Counted from the stretch's first letter, positions 9,448-21,690 are shown. The stretch is DNA of 64,000 bases from Pararge aegeria (GCF_905163445.1 NC_053194.1:15728921-15792920); one strand, 5' to 3'. Program-made: numbers and translations. The notes: generated from the sequence alone by a model not told the origin.

Positions 9448-12110
9448 AATGATGGTGTGGTTGCCTATATTAGAAAAGTACATAAAGCTAAAGTTAATGA
9501 AATACAACTATTACATGCCACTTGCTTACAAATAACTTTAAATAATAACTACATAATTCTAGGTATATACCGTTCACCATCTAAGACCAACGCTGATGAC
9601 TTTATTGAATCTCTTAACGTACATTTGGAAAAGATAAAATCGTATAAAAATATATTAATTACAGGTGATATCAATATAAATATTATTCCTAAACTTATAG
9701 AACATGGCCATGAACGCAATAATCGAATAAATTACCTAAACATGATCACCCTCCATGGACTACTTCCGGGGCATTCAGTACCAACAAGAGAAAATAATTG
9801 CCTTGATCATTTCCTTCTAAAAATGGACAACACTAAACTAAGTGCATTTATAGCTGTACTGAATACCACTATTACTGATCACTCTATGATACTTTTAAAC
9901 TTATCAAACATAAATACAGAAACAAGATGCTCTAAAATAAAAACAATTATAGATTTCAATGAAGCTGTTAAGAGTCTTGCTAATAAAAACATAACGGTGC
10001 TTCTATCTTGTAATAGACCTGAGATAGTTATTGAACAGTTAACAAATAAAATTAAAGATTCTCTAGATGAAAACACAAAAAATATACTGATTCCGAAAAG
10101 TAAGCGAATAATTAAACCGTGGATAACTCCAGGCATCTTGCGCTGTATAAGGCACCGAACCAAATTGCAGAAAGATCTTCGTTCTGACCCCACAAATAAT
10201 AATTTAAAGAATACTTATAAAAGATATCGCAATTATTGCAATAATTTGATTAAAAAACTAAAACGTAACTTTGAAAAAGAGCAGTGGGCTAAATCAACTA
10301 AAAATTATAGAGATCTGTGGAAAAATATAAAAAAATTTACATACTTAAAAAACCAAAACAATAAAAGTATAAATCTACTAAATACTAAGTCCACCCCTAT
10401 CGAATCTGTTAATCATGTTAATGCCTATTTTGCGAGTATTGGAAAAAAACTTGCGGAAAGCGTTCCTCTGGATAGTTGTCAATATCTAGCAACTGACTCA
10501 GTAACATTGCCTTATTCACACTATTCATCATTTGGTCTCCTTGACACGGATTCTAATGAAGTAGGGAATATTCTAATGAGTCTAAAGACGGAAAGTGCAC
10601 CAGGTTGGGATAATATTCCAACTAAATTTATAAAACTTGCAAGCAGCATAATTACTCCCATACTTGTGCACTTTGTCAATCTTTGCTTTGGTTTGGGTTG
10701 TTTTCCTAAAATCTTAAAAAAATCCGTTATAACACCGGTCCATAAGGGGGGAAGTACTGATGATGTTAATAATTATAGACCGATCGCAGTATTACCAGTT
10801 ATTTAAAAAATTTTAGAAAAATTAATTAATATTCGACTGCAAAATTATTTTAAACAATTTAACATTATATCCAGCTCGCAATACGGTTTCAGACGAGGTA
10901 AATCTACCGAAGACGCTGTCTCAGCTCTTAGTGCTCTAATCGTGAATCAGTTGGATAGCAATAATAAATGTATCACAGTTTTTCTTGACCTTCAAAAAGC
11001 ATTTCATACCGTCTCAGTGCCCATACTTATGCAAAAACTGGAATCCATTGGTATAAGAGGTACGCCATTGTCCCTATTTCGGAACTATCTGTGCGAGCGT
11101 ACCCAAATGGTGAGAATTGATAAATGTACTAGTAAAGAGATAGATATTTGTTATGGAGTCCCTCAGGGTAGTGTTCTTGGGCCAACCTTATTTTTGCTTT
11201 ACATTAATGAACTATGCAACCTGAAATTACAAAATGGCCACGTATTTTCCTACGCAGATGATACTGCTATTGTTTTCACTGGAAATTCTTGGGAAGATGT
11301 TCGCAATCATGCTGAAAAAGGGCTCATGAACATCTCGAAGTGGCTTAGTTCGAATCTCTTGACGCTAAATACCGTAAAAACAAATTTCATGTGCTCTAGT
11401 ATTTGTAAACGTACACAACCGGCTCAAAATTTTGAAATAAAAATACATACTTGTGCAAGGTTTTTAGTGATGCCAATTGTGATTGCCCAACTTTAAATCA
11501 AGTTTCAACAATCAAGTACCTCGGTGTGATGCTAGATTACCGTATGACTTGGTATGCTCATATAGATTTAGTATCCAATAGAATTAGAAAATTAATATGG
11601 GTATTCAAATATCTCAGGCATATAGCTTCAAAAAAAATTCTCAACACTGTTTATTTAACTCTTGCCCAATCAGTTGTATCTTATTGCATTACTGTATGGG
11701 GTGGTGCAGCCAAAACTAAATTTCTGGAGCTAGAGAGAGCCCAAAGATCTCTTTTAAAAGTAATGCTCTTTAAACCTTATTTGTTTTCTACTTCACAACT
11801 TTATTCCATCACTGGGTTGCTTACTGTCAGAAAGCTTTATATTTCAAGCATAGTTCTTAGAAGGCACAAAACTTTACCGATTATAACTACCAGTAAACGA
11901 AATAGATATTGTGCAGCTAATTCATTTAAAACCAAAACTGCCTTTGCGCGGAAACAATACTTGTCGCAATCAAACTATCTGTATAACGTTATTAACAGGA
12001 AACTTAAAATATACCCACTAGGATTACATAAATGCAAAAAAATTTTAAATAAGTACCTTTTATCACTAAATTATGATGAGGTGGAATCTTTATTAGAACG
12101 TTTTATATAA
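9448..12110 (+). pseudogene. LINE ORF2: endonuclease and reverse transcriptase, broken
   Basis: The frame opens after a TAA at 9445. Endonuclease motifs: LGIYRSPS, the catalytic-loop LITGDININ (about 9655) and TDHSMI (about 9876). RT motifs: SAPGWDNIPTKFIK (about 10594), NNYRPIAVLP, SQYGFRRGKST (about 10879), FLDLQKAFHTV (about 10980), GVPQGSVLGPTLF and YADDTAI (about 11250), then KYLGVMLDYRMTWYAHI. Two breaks are visible: a TAA at 10804-10806, with the same frame continuing beyond it, and a shift near 11450-11458 where a repeated TG moves the reading frame by two bases. In motif A the usual AFD reads AFH. The product would supply target cleavage and reverse transcription in an intact element; this copy cannot. 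Confidence 0.85.
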
Positions 12111-12164
12111 AATTGAATTTATCAATCGTGAATTTTCACAAATTCTGTCTTACACAAACTTTGA

Positions 12165-12240
12165 TCACGCACACACAAACATACACACACACACACACAC
12201 AAACATACACACACAAATATACACAGAAACACGCATACTT
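12165..12240. repeat. (CA)n microsatellite in LINE 3' UTR
   Basis: The tract is an interrupted CACACA run with AAACATACAC phases. Confidence 0.9.
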
Positions 12241-12609
12241 ATTTTGTATAATGTTATTTTTTTTCTTTTTTATTATCATTTAAATTTCTTTATAACATGT
12301 CTGTCCTTTTGTATATCATTGTATCTCATATTTTGTTTGTTTACCTACCTTCATTTTAATGTATTTTGTTAAGTTTATTTTAATTGTAATGGAAGAGCGG
12401 AGTCTTCTGACACAGGGGTAGTAATACTACTCTTAAAAGAAGGCTTCAGCGATATATTGATGCCACTTTGTTTCATACCGAAATAAACTATTTTTATTTT
12501 TTTTTTATTTTTTATTCTTTGCTTTGAATCTAAGGTTTTTTTTGAATAAATAAGAGCACGAAAAACAAACACAAACTTAAAAAACAATCTGATTTACCTG
12601 AGTACCTGC

Positions 12610-12809
12610 AAATTCTTCTTTACATTATAAAAAAATAGTTGTTTTGAAGTTACGTCGGGTATAGAAATGCTGAAAGCAAGAAAAATGCCGAGCGCCGCCT
12701 TACTGCGTGTGATATAGTTTGGAAATAAAACTGGATCCGGTAGGTGGCGCTGCAATTAGGTATATATAATAACCAATTTGATGCAGACGAAGTTCCGCGG
12801 GTCAGCTAG
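12610..12809 (+). mobile_element. Helitron-like 3' end
   Basis: The right edge reads ACGAAGTTCCGCGGGTCAG then CTAG followed by T (CTAG at 12806-12809), as expected for a Helitron end inserted at an A/T site. The left boundary is uncertain; TTCTTTACATTATAA near 12615 is a candidate. No Rep/helicase coding is present. Confidence 0.45.
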
Positions 12810-12814
12810 TTGTA

Positions 12815-13150
12815 TATACAATTTCAGACCAGACCAGATCTCCTGCCGGGGAAGCATCAGGAAGGCCTTATGTAGATGGACACACCCGTATCAATTCAAA
12901 AATAAAATTTACTGTAAATGTCTTACAGATCACAAGGTCATATTTGCATACCAGCTTCCGGCAGCAGACCCCCGGCAGGAGGTCTGGTCTGGGAGGCTAC
13001 GTCCATGGTAGTTACCACCCTACCAACAAAGACGTGCCGCTAAGGGATTTAGCGTTCTGAAACGATTCCGGGTAGAAACCAATTGCGATTAGTTACTGTT
13101 TTACAATAACTGCCACAATTTACAGTTAGTCCTTCACCACCTTAGATTGC
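12815..13150 (+). repeat. Rearranged SINE-C with an inverted segment
   Basis: AGACCAGATCTCCTGCCGG near 12828 is matched in inverse by CCGGCAGGAGGTCTGGTCTG near 12972, so SINE-C-type B-box/body pieces lie in opposite orientations. The rest (GTAGTTACCACCCTACCAAC, ACAAAGACGTGCCGCTAAGG) is normal SINE-C body. Confidence 0.55.
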
Positions 13151-13410
13151 ATAACCTTAGAGCTTACTTGTATTTATTTATTGCATAGATAAAAACGCGC
13201 TCTTGCAAGCCGCACATCGTCTTCGCGTATAATATGCGCCATATGCATAGGCCCTAACAGTAAAAACAGCTCTTATTTGTAAAAATATCTCTTGCACCCG
13301 GCACGTACTTAATAAAAAATCTGTGAGTTACAATCTTTTATCTTGATATTGGTAATTTAGCTTGGAAACGTCTGGCTAAGATTAAAAATCTTTATTTTCA
13401 TTTTTCCTTT

Positions 13411-13906
13411 CCTTCCACAATTAATTTGTTGTATGCCATAATATCAACCGTTGGATTTCGTTGTACGATCGTTGGACATGTTTTCTAAATTTCTCCCGTA
13501 ACATTAATAATTGTGTCCAGATACATCACTTCCTTTCCTTCCACAATTAATTGGTTGTATACCATAATATAAACCGTTGGAGTCCGTCGCACGATCGTTG
13601 GACATGATTTCTAAATTTCTCCCGTAACATTAATAAGTGTGTCCGGCTACATCACTCCCTTTCCTTCCACAATTAATTTGTTGTATACCATAATATATAC
13701 CGTTGGAGTCCGTCGCACGATCGTTGGACATAATTTCTAAATTTCTCCCGTAACATTAATAAGTGTGTCCGGCTACATCACTTCCTTTCCTTCCACAATT
13801 AATTTGTTGTATACCATAATATATACCGTTGGAGTCCGTTGCACAATCGTTGGACATGATTTCTAAATCTCTTTCGTAACATTAATAATTGTGTCCAGCT
13901 ACATCC
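13411..13906. repeat. 126-bp minisatellite, four copies
   Basis: The unit start CCTTCCACAATTAATT recurs at 13411, 13537, 13663 and 13789, an exact 126-base period. Each unit carries CGATCGTTGGACATG and CCCGTAACATTAATAA. Units 2-4 are closer to each other (GTCCGT(C/T)GCAC) than to unit 1. No open frame spans the units. The array ends where a minus-strand SINE-A 3' end begins. Confidence 0.95.
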
Positions 13907-13980
13907 ATATCATCATATCAACACATTAACGGCTCATTACAGCGCACGGACCTTCTCCCACAATGAGAAGGGTTAAATAA
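13907..13980 (-). repeat. SINE-A 3' fragment
   Basis: ATATCATCATATCAACACAT, then ACGGCTCATTACAG and TCTCCCACAATGAGAAGG is the reversed SINE-A 3' end. It is truncated after about 70 bases, directly beside the minisatellite. Confidence 0.7.
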
Positions 13981-14144
13981 ATAATAAGTAATAATAATTT
14001 TTTTAGTATATGTTTGGGTGGCACCCTGGATGGTTAAGATTCACAAATTAGCCCGACAGATGGCGCTGCGGTCCGCTAGTACATTATATATATTTAAATT
14101 GCTTAATGTTTGTTGTACGTACTGAAGTTAACGTCTTAACGTTT

Positions 14145-14245
14145 ATCGGGCTTCCGAGCTATGAAAGAACTCTTAATTGAATTGATCAAACCGGGACCTC
14201 AAGCCGCAGCACTCACCACTGCGTCAGAGGGGTGGTAAAATTTGA
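14145..14245 (-). repeat. tRNA-like SINE head fragment
   Basis: AAACCGGGACCTCAAGCCGC, then AGCACTCACCACTGCGTCAG is the reverse of a tRNA-like B-box/A-box head. The body cannot be assigned to SINE-A, B or C. Confidence 0.4.
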
Positions 14246-14659
14246 CAAAAATGATCTTACAGAAGATTTAACACAAATTTTCTTACAATACCTTGTTATA
14301 TAAGCAAATTTCACTTAGAGAGATGTAAGAGCGTGGACGTGACCTGCCGACGAAATTATTATTCAGTAGGTACCTATTCCAATCTCCATGTAAACTAAAT
14401 CAATTCAAATGAAAATATTTTCTTTATACAAATAGGTCTATTCACATTTCTTAAATCATACATACCTATGTTTAATAATTCACACATTTCCATTGTATTA
14501 ATGTATTTCACACAGTTGATGAAGTTAATTAGTAACTTATCCCCATGTCTTAAGGTTCAATTTTTTTAACCAGCGCTTATGGTTAAGGTTTTTTTTAACT
14601 AAAATCATGAAGAAAATAAATTTAATTCCAGTTTTATTCTCGATATACCAAAATATCTC

Positions 14660-15172
14660 CATCATTTGAAGTCCATCCATGTCCACTTTTTTATAGGGTT
14701 ACGTTGGCACTACAGGGCATGGGTCTCCCCCCAAAATGAGAAGGGGTTAAGCCACTAAGCTTGGCCAGTGCGGATTGGTGGACTCCACACACCTTTGAGA
14801 ACATTATATAGAACTCTCAGTCATGCAGGTTTCCTTGCGATGTTTTCTTTCGCCGTTGAAGCAAGCGATATTTTAATTACTTAAAACGCACATAACTTAG
14901 AAAAATTGGAGGTGCTGGGATTCGAACTCGATCCCCTGTAAGTGAAGTCAAACTCCTGCCCACTAGGCAGTGGCGTGCATATAGGGTAAAAAATTAAGAA
15001 AATCTTCAGTACGAATTATAAATACTTAAGGCTTTTTATTAGTCTTACAATGCCTATCCTTAAGTTTTTTATAACTCGTACTGGAGTTTTTCTTCATTTT
15101 ATATCATCTGCATACCCTGTACATACCTTTTATGCACGCCACTGCCACTATCACTGCTTCAGGTTTACGTCG
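14660..15172 (-). repeat. SINE-A copy split by a MITE
   Basis: The minus-strand SINE-A runs from GGCATGGGTCTCCCCCCAAA through GTCATGCAGGTTTCCTTGCG and the reversed B box GGGATTCGAACTCG to CCTGCCCACTAGG (14967). It resumes after the MITE at CCACTATCACTGCTTC (from 15145). Confidence 0.8.
14968..15144. mobile_element. hAT-type MITE, 177 bp
   Basis: The element starts CAGTGGCGTGCATA and ends TATGCACGCCACTG, a 14-bp perfect terminal inverted repeat of the CAGNGGCG style common in hAT elements. It sits inside a SINE-A. Left flank CCACTAGG and right flank CCACTATC agree over six bases, a probable target duplication with later loss of GGCT. It has no coding capacity. Related interior sequence occurs at 22212-22379. 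Confidence 0.75.
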
Positions 15173-16740
15173 GGGGTAACGTATAATGCAAACAAAAATA
15201 CATTAATAGGTATAGAATAGGTGTAAAATACTTTTAATAGGTATTAACCCTTTTGCTAAAATATCTTATATAACAAGATCGTAACAAAGACGAGGTGGAA
15301 AGCCACCCAGTCACAAATTCGATTTTAGGGACAAAGAAAGCAGAACTTCTAGCTTTAGTACAAGATTCTCTCGCTTACAATCAAGGATGAGTTTTTGAGT
15401 ATAGATATACTTGAATATCAGAATAAAATGGATCTGAAACTTAATGTTTTAAAGCTCAAATTTGCTTGTAATCCTTCAGCTAGGGCTTCGACAGACAAGT
15501 AAAATCAGAAGTACAGGAAATGCTATTCTAATTAGAGTGAGATAAGGTACATTTTACTTTGACGGTATATAGTTTGAAATGCGAATATAACGCCTCGATT
15601 ACGAGCGAGCAAATCTCGTACTAAGGCTACAGAACATGGAACGTGAGAGGAAAACGATGAATTGTGACTTATTGACTTCTTATCTTGTGAGACGGTTGGG
15701 AAAAAAATGCTAGTTTCGCCACATTCTTATATGAAATACCTATTGGGATTTGGGTATTTTTTATCATGACTAATGTTAAATGTTAGCCTTTCATCTCAAG
15801 CAGTGCGTAAAAATTTTGAAAGAAACGTAGGTTCATATATCTATTAGGTAGATATATATCTACTGATAAAGAAATTTCTATTTGGAAAGGGTTCTTTGAA
15901 ACGGGAATGGAAGATTTCATGAAGAAAAATTTAGACATTAAAATCGGTATGTGTTTTTAAAACAATTCCCAGAGGTGTAGAATAGGGCAATAAAGTTTTT
16001 AGGGAAATTGTGTAAGCTAATGGGACGCGCGCGATTTCCCTCATATTATATACATTATCAATTATAAATTATATACACTAGTTCCTAGGCAAAGTTGACG
16101 AAGTCTTTGAACATTTTTTACAGTATATACCTACTATGATATATATATATGATGATGATGCATCAAAGGCCTATTACAGTCAACTGCTAGACTAAATTCG
16201 TCTGCCAACAGAAGGTTTTGTCCAGTTATTTATGAACTTAATAAATTATAGAATACTAGCGACCCGACCGAATTAGAAAAAAATGTAGGTACACTACGGA
16301 TCAGCTAGATAAAATATAAATTGTTTTAAAGTTTGCAAGCAAACCTCACTGCAATAGACAAAGTTAATAATATCCAAATTACAAATGAACGTTAAAACAA
16401 ATTGTTTCGCCTGTCCTGACGCACTCAATGTTTTAACATCGCGAGGAGGTATTTGATGCTATTTTGAAACTTGTTTGCATTCTTCTGTAAAAAATAATAC
16501 AAAACACACGTTTACGTCGAGACAGATATTTAACGTGAATATTTTAATTGAGTTAAACTTAAACATGCAATCCCGCACATTTCACCAATTGGAAACATCT
16601 CTTATATATGGCAAAACTGAATTACATATTTGACATCAAATATTTCTGAAATTTTGTTTGCTTAGCGACCCTATAATGGAACTCTAAACTAATTCGTTTT
16701 AAAAAGTTAGTTTCGAAACTGCGAGTTAACTAATATTAAT
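15173..16740. other. AT-rich stretch, mostly unassigned
   Basis: No supported gene. GATATATCTACTG-type text surrounds 15850. Near 16256 ACTAGCGACCCGACCG resembles the reversed end of a Helitron-like repeat (CTAG preceded by A), with no matching other end. At 16150 a (GATGAT)n patch beside CAAAGGCCTATTACAG may be a remnant SINE-A 3' end. Confidence 0.35.
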
Positions 16741-16741
16741 T

Positions 16742-17000
16742 CACTGCTTCGTTGGTCCAGCGATAAGCATATTAGACTACGGAGTCCTGGGTTCATTTAC
16801 CAGTTATTACCTACCAAAAGTTGTTATTAGCTAGGAAATTGGTTTACCCCTGTACACTTATGAGAGCAATTAGGGCCAGCACCAGGGAAATTCCCATGAT
16901 GCCCTGGGATGAATGTCTTAACATTGGTATAGTAATTATATTTTAATACCACTGGTGACGTTTTAATCTTCGTTGCGTAATGATAAAATTCAGCACAATT
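16742..17000 (+). repeat. tRNA-derived SINE of another family
   Basis: TTCGTTGGTCCAGCGATAAG is A-box-like and GTCCTGGGTTCATTTACC is B-box-like (about 16783), followed by a body with TTAGGGCCAGCACCAGGG. It differs from SINE-A, B and C. No second copy is present here. Confidence 0.45.
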
Positions 17001-17231
17001 GCTCGTAACATGGACCTTAAGACATAAGGCTCATACACGCGTATTTTATTGAAAACTACCATACTTATGCTTTATTTATGATGACCCGATTTTGGACCGT
17101 TTGTTTGTACCTCACTGCAAGTAATTTATAGCAGGGGAACCATTTTTTATTTAATATTTTGTTAATATTTTAGCTTTTTAGTCTGTTGTTATTAATTTGA
17201 AATGTCTAGTTAAAAATTGGAAAGTAGAGCA

Positions 17232-18778
17232 ATAGATTTTACTGCGCCGGGAATAATAATCGAGGCACTTATCGCGAGTGAATAACCTGTTTCGACCAAA
17301 ATCTAGAGAGCGGCCTACAGTCTGCTTTCTTGCTCATAATAAAAATGGCAAGAGAGCCAACTGCTTTAAGGTTGCTTAGAAGGATCAGCACCGACTCTTA
17401 AATAAGTCTCTAACGGAAAATGTGTAGGTACTTACTAAAAAGGAAATCCAATTTTCTTATTACACTTCCTCAGAAGAGGAATTATGTCCACCAAAATTAC
17501 GAAATACGGAATACGGTATGAAATTGGGATTTCCTTAAGTAGGTACGTACATTTGTTACATTGAACAAAACTCCGTAGACGTCTCGTCTACGTTTTCTCT
17601 ATAAAGTTGAGTTACGTGCGAAAACTATGCTTGCCATATAAACTGACCATAAACCAGGACAAAAAAAATCTCAACTATTTTATTTATTACAAATTTATCG
17701 GAAGATTGTGCAAACACACACAAAGACATGCACATACACTCACAGCACGCAACACAGATGGACGCACATACGTCCTGATCTTAAGCCACATTATTAATCA
17801 AGTCATTTGTATGTGTGTTCAAAGTTTTTTAAATAAGGCAAAACGGGAGTAATTGAATGAATGAATGAATGATTGATTTATTTCTCCACATTACTTATAA
17901 GTATGAGTACAATATAGTGTTACTTACGGGCTATTTTGTTACACATTTATAATGTGGGGACTGATGCTTGAACTAGGTAGAACCTGTATCTCAAGCCACC
18001 AGGCCCTTTCCCCAGGATAAAGGGCCCAAGCATGAATATAATCCTCGAGATAGTCATTTACGATCGGCAATGTTGAAGGTTTCAAAAAGTGGATGATTAA
18101 ACCTCCAAGAGCAAGAACAGATATATTCGCCAACACCTCAGTCGTTCGTTCAAATATGTTAAAATACTGTACTTAATAAAAGCCAAATATTTAAACCTAT
18201 GATGGTTTGAATACTTGGCATTTCCGGTAATATTGAAAAAACTTTACGTTTGGTATCTGATTTATTGAGGCACTATGAAAAGTACACTACGCTGGATTTG
18301 TTATTTCCACTACAAGCTGACTGTAATCTCACCTGGTGGTAGGAAAAAATGCAGTTCAAGATTTAACAGGCTAGCCTGTTAGGGGTATGTAAGGTATACT
18401 AAACCCATATCTAATCTGTTTCATACAAAAGGTTGGCAAATGAACAAAGCGTGGTTCTCCTACACACCTACATTTTGCATGAAAATGGCTTTCACCATAT
18501 TTTAAAATGCACGAGACGCTTATAAACGCTTTTTCACGTTGAGACAATAGCGCGACGTAGATTGCGAGCAAGAAATACGTGATCAGGTCCCCGGTTTTAA
18601 AATACTATCAAAAAATTACAATCTCCATCCAGTACAAGTTATAAAACACTTTACGGTAGACATTGAAAGCCTACCCTTACTGGAGAAATTCTCCATTTTA
18701 TATCATCTGAGTACTTAGTGCATATCCTGTATACAAATTGTATACATATATAATTTTAAATGACAATGTGAGATGTTG
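17232..18778. repeat. Segmental tandem duplication, copy 1 (1,547 bp)
   Basis: Copy 1 begins ATAGATTTTACTGCGCC and is followed immediately by copy 2 at an exact offset of 1,547 bases. By eye I find four substitutions and two compensating one-base indels between the copies. It contains AT-rich sequence, a short AATGAATGAATGAATGA run (about 17854), a partial SINE-C (18290-18385) and a degenerate relative of the MITE interior (18640-18720). The duplicated 60-80-codon frames inside show no domain. Confidence 0.95.
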
Positions 18779-20325
18779 ATAGATTTTACTGCGCCGGGAA
18801 TAATAATCGAGGCACTTATCGCGAGTGAATAACCTGTTTCGACCAAAATCTAGAGAGCGGCCTACAGTCTGCTTTCTTGCTCATAATAAAAATGGCAAGA
18901 GAGCCAACTGCTTTAAGGTTGCTTAGAAGGATCAGCACCGACTCTTAAATAAGTCTCTAACGGAAAATGTGTAGGTACTTACTAAAAAGGAAATCCAATT
19001 TTCTTATTACACTTCCTCAGAAGAGGAATTATGTCCACCAAAATTACGAAATACGGAATACGGTATGAAATTGGGATTTCCTTAAGTAGGTACGTACATT
19101 TGTTACATTGAACAAAACTCCGTAGACGTCTCGTCTACGTTTTCTCTATAAAGTTGAGTTACGTGCGAAAACTATGCTTGCCATATAAACTGACCATAAA
19201 CCAGGACAAAAAAATCTCAACTATTTTATTTATTACAAATTTATCGGAAGATTGTGCAAACACACACAAAGACATGCACATACACTCACAGCACGCACAC
19301 ACAGATGGACGCACATACGTCCTGATCTTAAGCCACATTATTAATCAAGTCATTTGTATGTGTGTTCAAAGTTTTTTAAATAAGGCAAAACGGGAGTAAT
19401 TGAATGAATGAATGAATGATTGATTTATTTCTCCACATTACTTATAAGTATGAGTACAATATAGTGTTACTTACGGGCTATTTTGTTACACATTTATAAT
19501 GTGGGGACTGATGCTTGAACTAGGTAGAACCTGTATCTCAAGCCACCAGGCCCTTTCCCCAGGATAAAGGGCCCAAGCATGAATATAATCCTCGAGATAG
19601 TCATTTACGATCGGCAATGTTGAAGGTTTCAAAAAGTGGATGATTAAACCTCCAAGAGCAAGAACAGATATATTCGCCAACACCTCAGTCGTTCGTTCAA
19701 ATATGTTAAAATACTGTACTTAATAAAAGCCAAATATTTAAACCTATGATGGTTTGAATACTTGGCATTTCCGGTAATATTGAAAAAACTTTACGTTTGA
19801 TATCTGATTTATTGAGGCACTATGAAAAGTACACTACGCTGGATTTGTTATTTCCACTACAAGCTGACTGTAATCTCACCTGGTGGTAGGAAAAAATGCA
19901 GTTCAAGATTTAACAGGCTAGCCTGTTAGGGGTATGTAAGGTATACTAAACCCATATCTAATCTGTTTCATACAAAAGGTTGGCAAATGAACAAAGCGTG
20001 GTTCTCCTACACACCTACATTTTGCATGAAAATGGCTTTCACCATATTTTAAAATGCACGAGACGCTTATAAACGCTTTTTCACGTTGAGACAATAGCGC
20101 GACGTAGATTGCGAGCAAGAAATACGTGATCAGGTCCCCGGTTTTAAAATACTATCAAAAAATTACAATCTCCATCCAGTACAAGTTATAAAACACTTTA
20201 CGGTAGACATTGGAAGCCTACCCTTACTTGTGAAATTCTCCATTTTATATCATCTGAGTACTTAGTGCATATCCTGTATACAAATTGTATACATATATAA
20301 TTTTAAATGACAATGTGAGATGTTG
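18779..20325. repeat. Segmental tandem duplication, copy 2 (1,547 bp)
   Basis: This copy matches 17232-18778 base for base apart from an A-run shortened by one (near 19207), an added C in GCACGCACACACAG (near 19295), a G-to-A (near 19800) and three changes near 20213-20232. It runs straight into the minus-strand LINE-E 3' end, of which copy 1 holds only the tip. The junction between copies shares only a few bases (GAT/AT). Confidence 0.95.
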
Positions 20326-21020
20326 ATAACAAAAAAAAAACAGCGGGCTAAGTTTGTTGTGGGCTACTTCTTACACCAGGACGCATTTGGAACCCTTGAA
20401 GCTTTAGTTTTAAGTTTACGAATATGGTTATCGCCATCATCTCACTACCGTGTAATTTTCATTCTGAATAAAGATATTTTTGACTTTTTACTTCACTTAT
20501 TCAAATTCAAATTCACAAATGTTTGATTCATGTAGACCTTATTACAGGCACTTATAAAGCGTTCATACATTTAACTTGTAACACTAATGTTAGTGATGGT
20601 GATAACTGCATTCGTTAACTTAAAACTAAAGCTAGGAGAGTTCCAAACGCGCCCTGGTCTAAGAAGAGCCTTCAACAAATTAATTTTTTTTCGTTATCAC
20701 CATGTCTCGGTCTATTTAATGTTAAGCTATGAAGCAAGAGCAATTCAAACCCAAACTTTTTTATCATAGATGTAATCCTTAAAATTATAATATGATTTTT
20801 CTATAAGCTTACGTTTTATATAATCTTTGAACTTATTGAGTGACATCTCAAGGATTTCATCTGGTAATTTGTAATAAAAAAATATACAATTACCCATAAA
20901 TGAATTACTAATTTTATGCAGCCTAGTAAACTGCACTACAAGTTTATTTTTACTTCTAATATTAATATTGTTAAAGTCCACTTTCTTTTTAAAATTTGTT
21001 ATATTTTTATGACATTGCAC
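20290..21020 (-). pseudogene. LINE-E 3' end: C-terminal coding tail and UTR
   Basis: The minus strand 21020-20745 encodes NNINIRSKNKLVVQFTRL, FYYKLPDEILEMSLNKFK and YYNFKDYIYDKK, the C-terminal tail style of Jockey/CR1-group LINEs. The UTR follows (20744 down to about 20290) and corresponds to the 46220-46570 copy, for example AATGACAATGTGAGATG at its end. It is 5'-truncated, like the other LINE-E copies here. Confidence 0.75.
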
Positions 21021-21056
21021 TCAAGGGGAAGACAGCCCAAGTAATGGAATAGTATA

Positions 21057-21305
21057 ATAGGTATTGGCGCAGTGGGCAGCCACCCTGCTTTCTGAATCCA
21101 AGGCCGTGGGTTCGATTCCCACAACTGGAAAATGTTTGTGTGATGAACATAAATGTGTTTCAGTGTCTGGGTGTTTATATGTATATTATAAGTATTTATG
21201 TATATTATAAAAAATATTCATCAGTTATCTTAGTACCCATAACACAAGCTACGCTTACTTTGGGACTAGATGGCGATGTGTGTATTGTCGTAGTATATTA
21301 ATTTA
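21057..21305 (+). repeat. SINE-B copy
   Basis: A box TTGGCGCAGTGGGCAGC, B box GTGGGTTCGATTCCCAC (about 21108), then AAATGTTTGTGTGATGAACA, AGTGTCTGGGTGTTTATAT and GGACTAGATGGCGATGTG, ending in an AT-rich tail. It is near full length (about 245 bp). Confidence 0.85.
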
Positions 21306-21658
21306 TATGATGAAAACGAGGAAATAAGAGTCACATTTACGCGGTTATAAAGAAAAATTTTCTAAGTATATTTGTTTTACTTATTCATAAAATTCTTTAT
21401 AAGGCTTTTCTGTGTGCCAGCCATCGCGTTGAATATAAAATATCACCTATAAAGAAACATGAGGCGACCGTCTCATAAATAACCTTCATCACTTGTCACA
21501 TGAGCTTACGGCGTGCTTCCAATTTTCCGATAATTTCGAAGGTGGCATAGACAGAAATCGAAATAAGATAAGATGACAGAGATGCTAGGTAAGCATCTCA
21601 ATTATCTTATGTTGTCAATAATATTGAGTGCGAAGATTGAGCAAGAACGCGAGATTGT

Positions 21659-21690
21659 ATGCGTGCGGTGTACTTACACACCGCACGCAT
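21659..21690. repeat. Perfect inverted repeat, 13-bp arms
   Basis: ATGCGTGCGGTGT (21659-21671) is exactly inverted at 21678-21690, with 6 bases between. Confidence 0.9.

Larger units (their letters stand above)
9440..12595 (+). mobile_element. 5'-truncated non-LTR retrotransposon (Jockey/CR1-like)
   Basis: This is the longest element in the window. It has no LTRs, an endonuclease-RT open frame, a C-terminal extension typical of Jockey/CR1-group elements (SxQLYSITGLLTVRKLY), then a 3' UTR with a CA microsatellite (about 12170-12235) and a tail ending near CCGAAATAAACTATTTTTAT (about 12490). The 5' side starts inside the endonuclease domain; upstream text (about 9340-9450) may hold degraded remains. 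Clade assignment is by motif style only. Confidence 0.8.

Noticed and set aside
13411..13906. Array of regular direct repeats resembling a CRISPR array
   Set aside because: Whole 126-bp units repeat with no variable spacers, and the context is eukaryotic; it is a minisatellite.
17607..20118. Paired small frames repeated in both duplication copies
   Set aside because: Their conservation follows from the recent duplication. The plus frame already differs between copies through indels, and none shows a domain.
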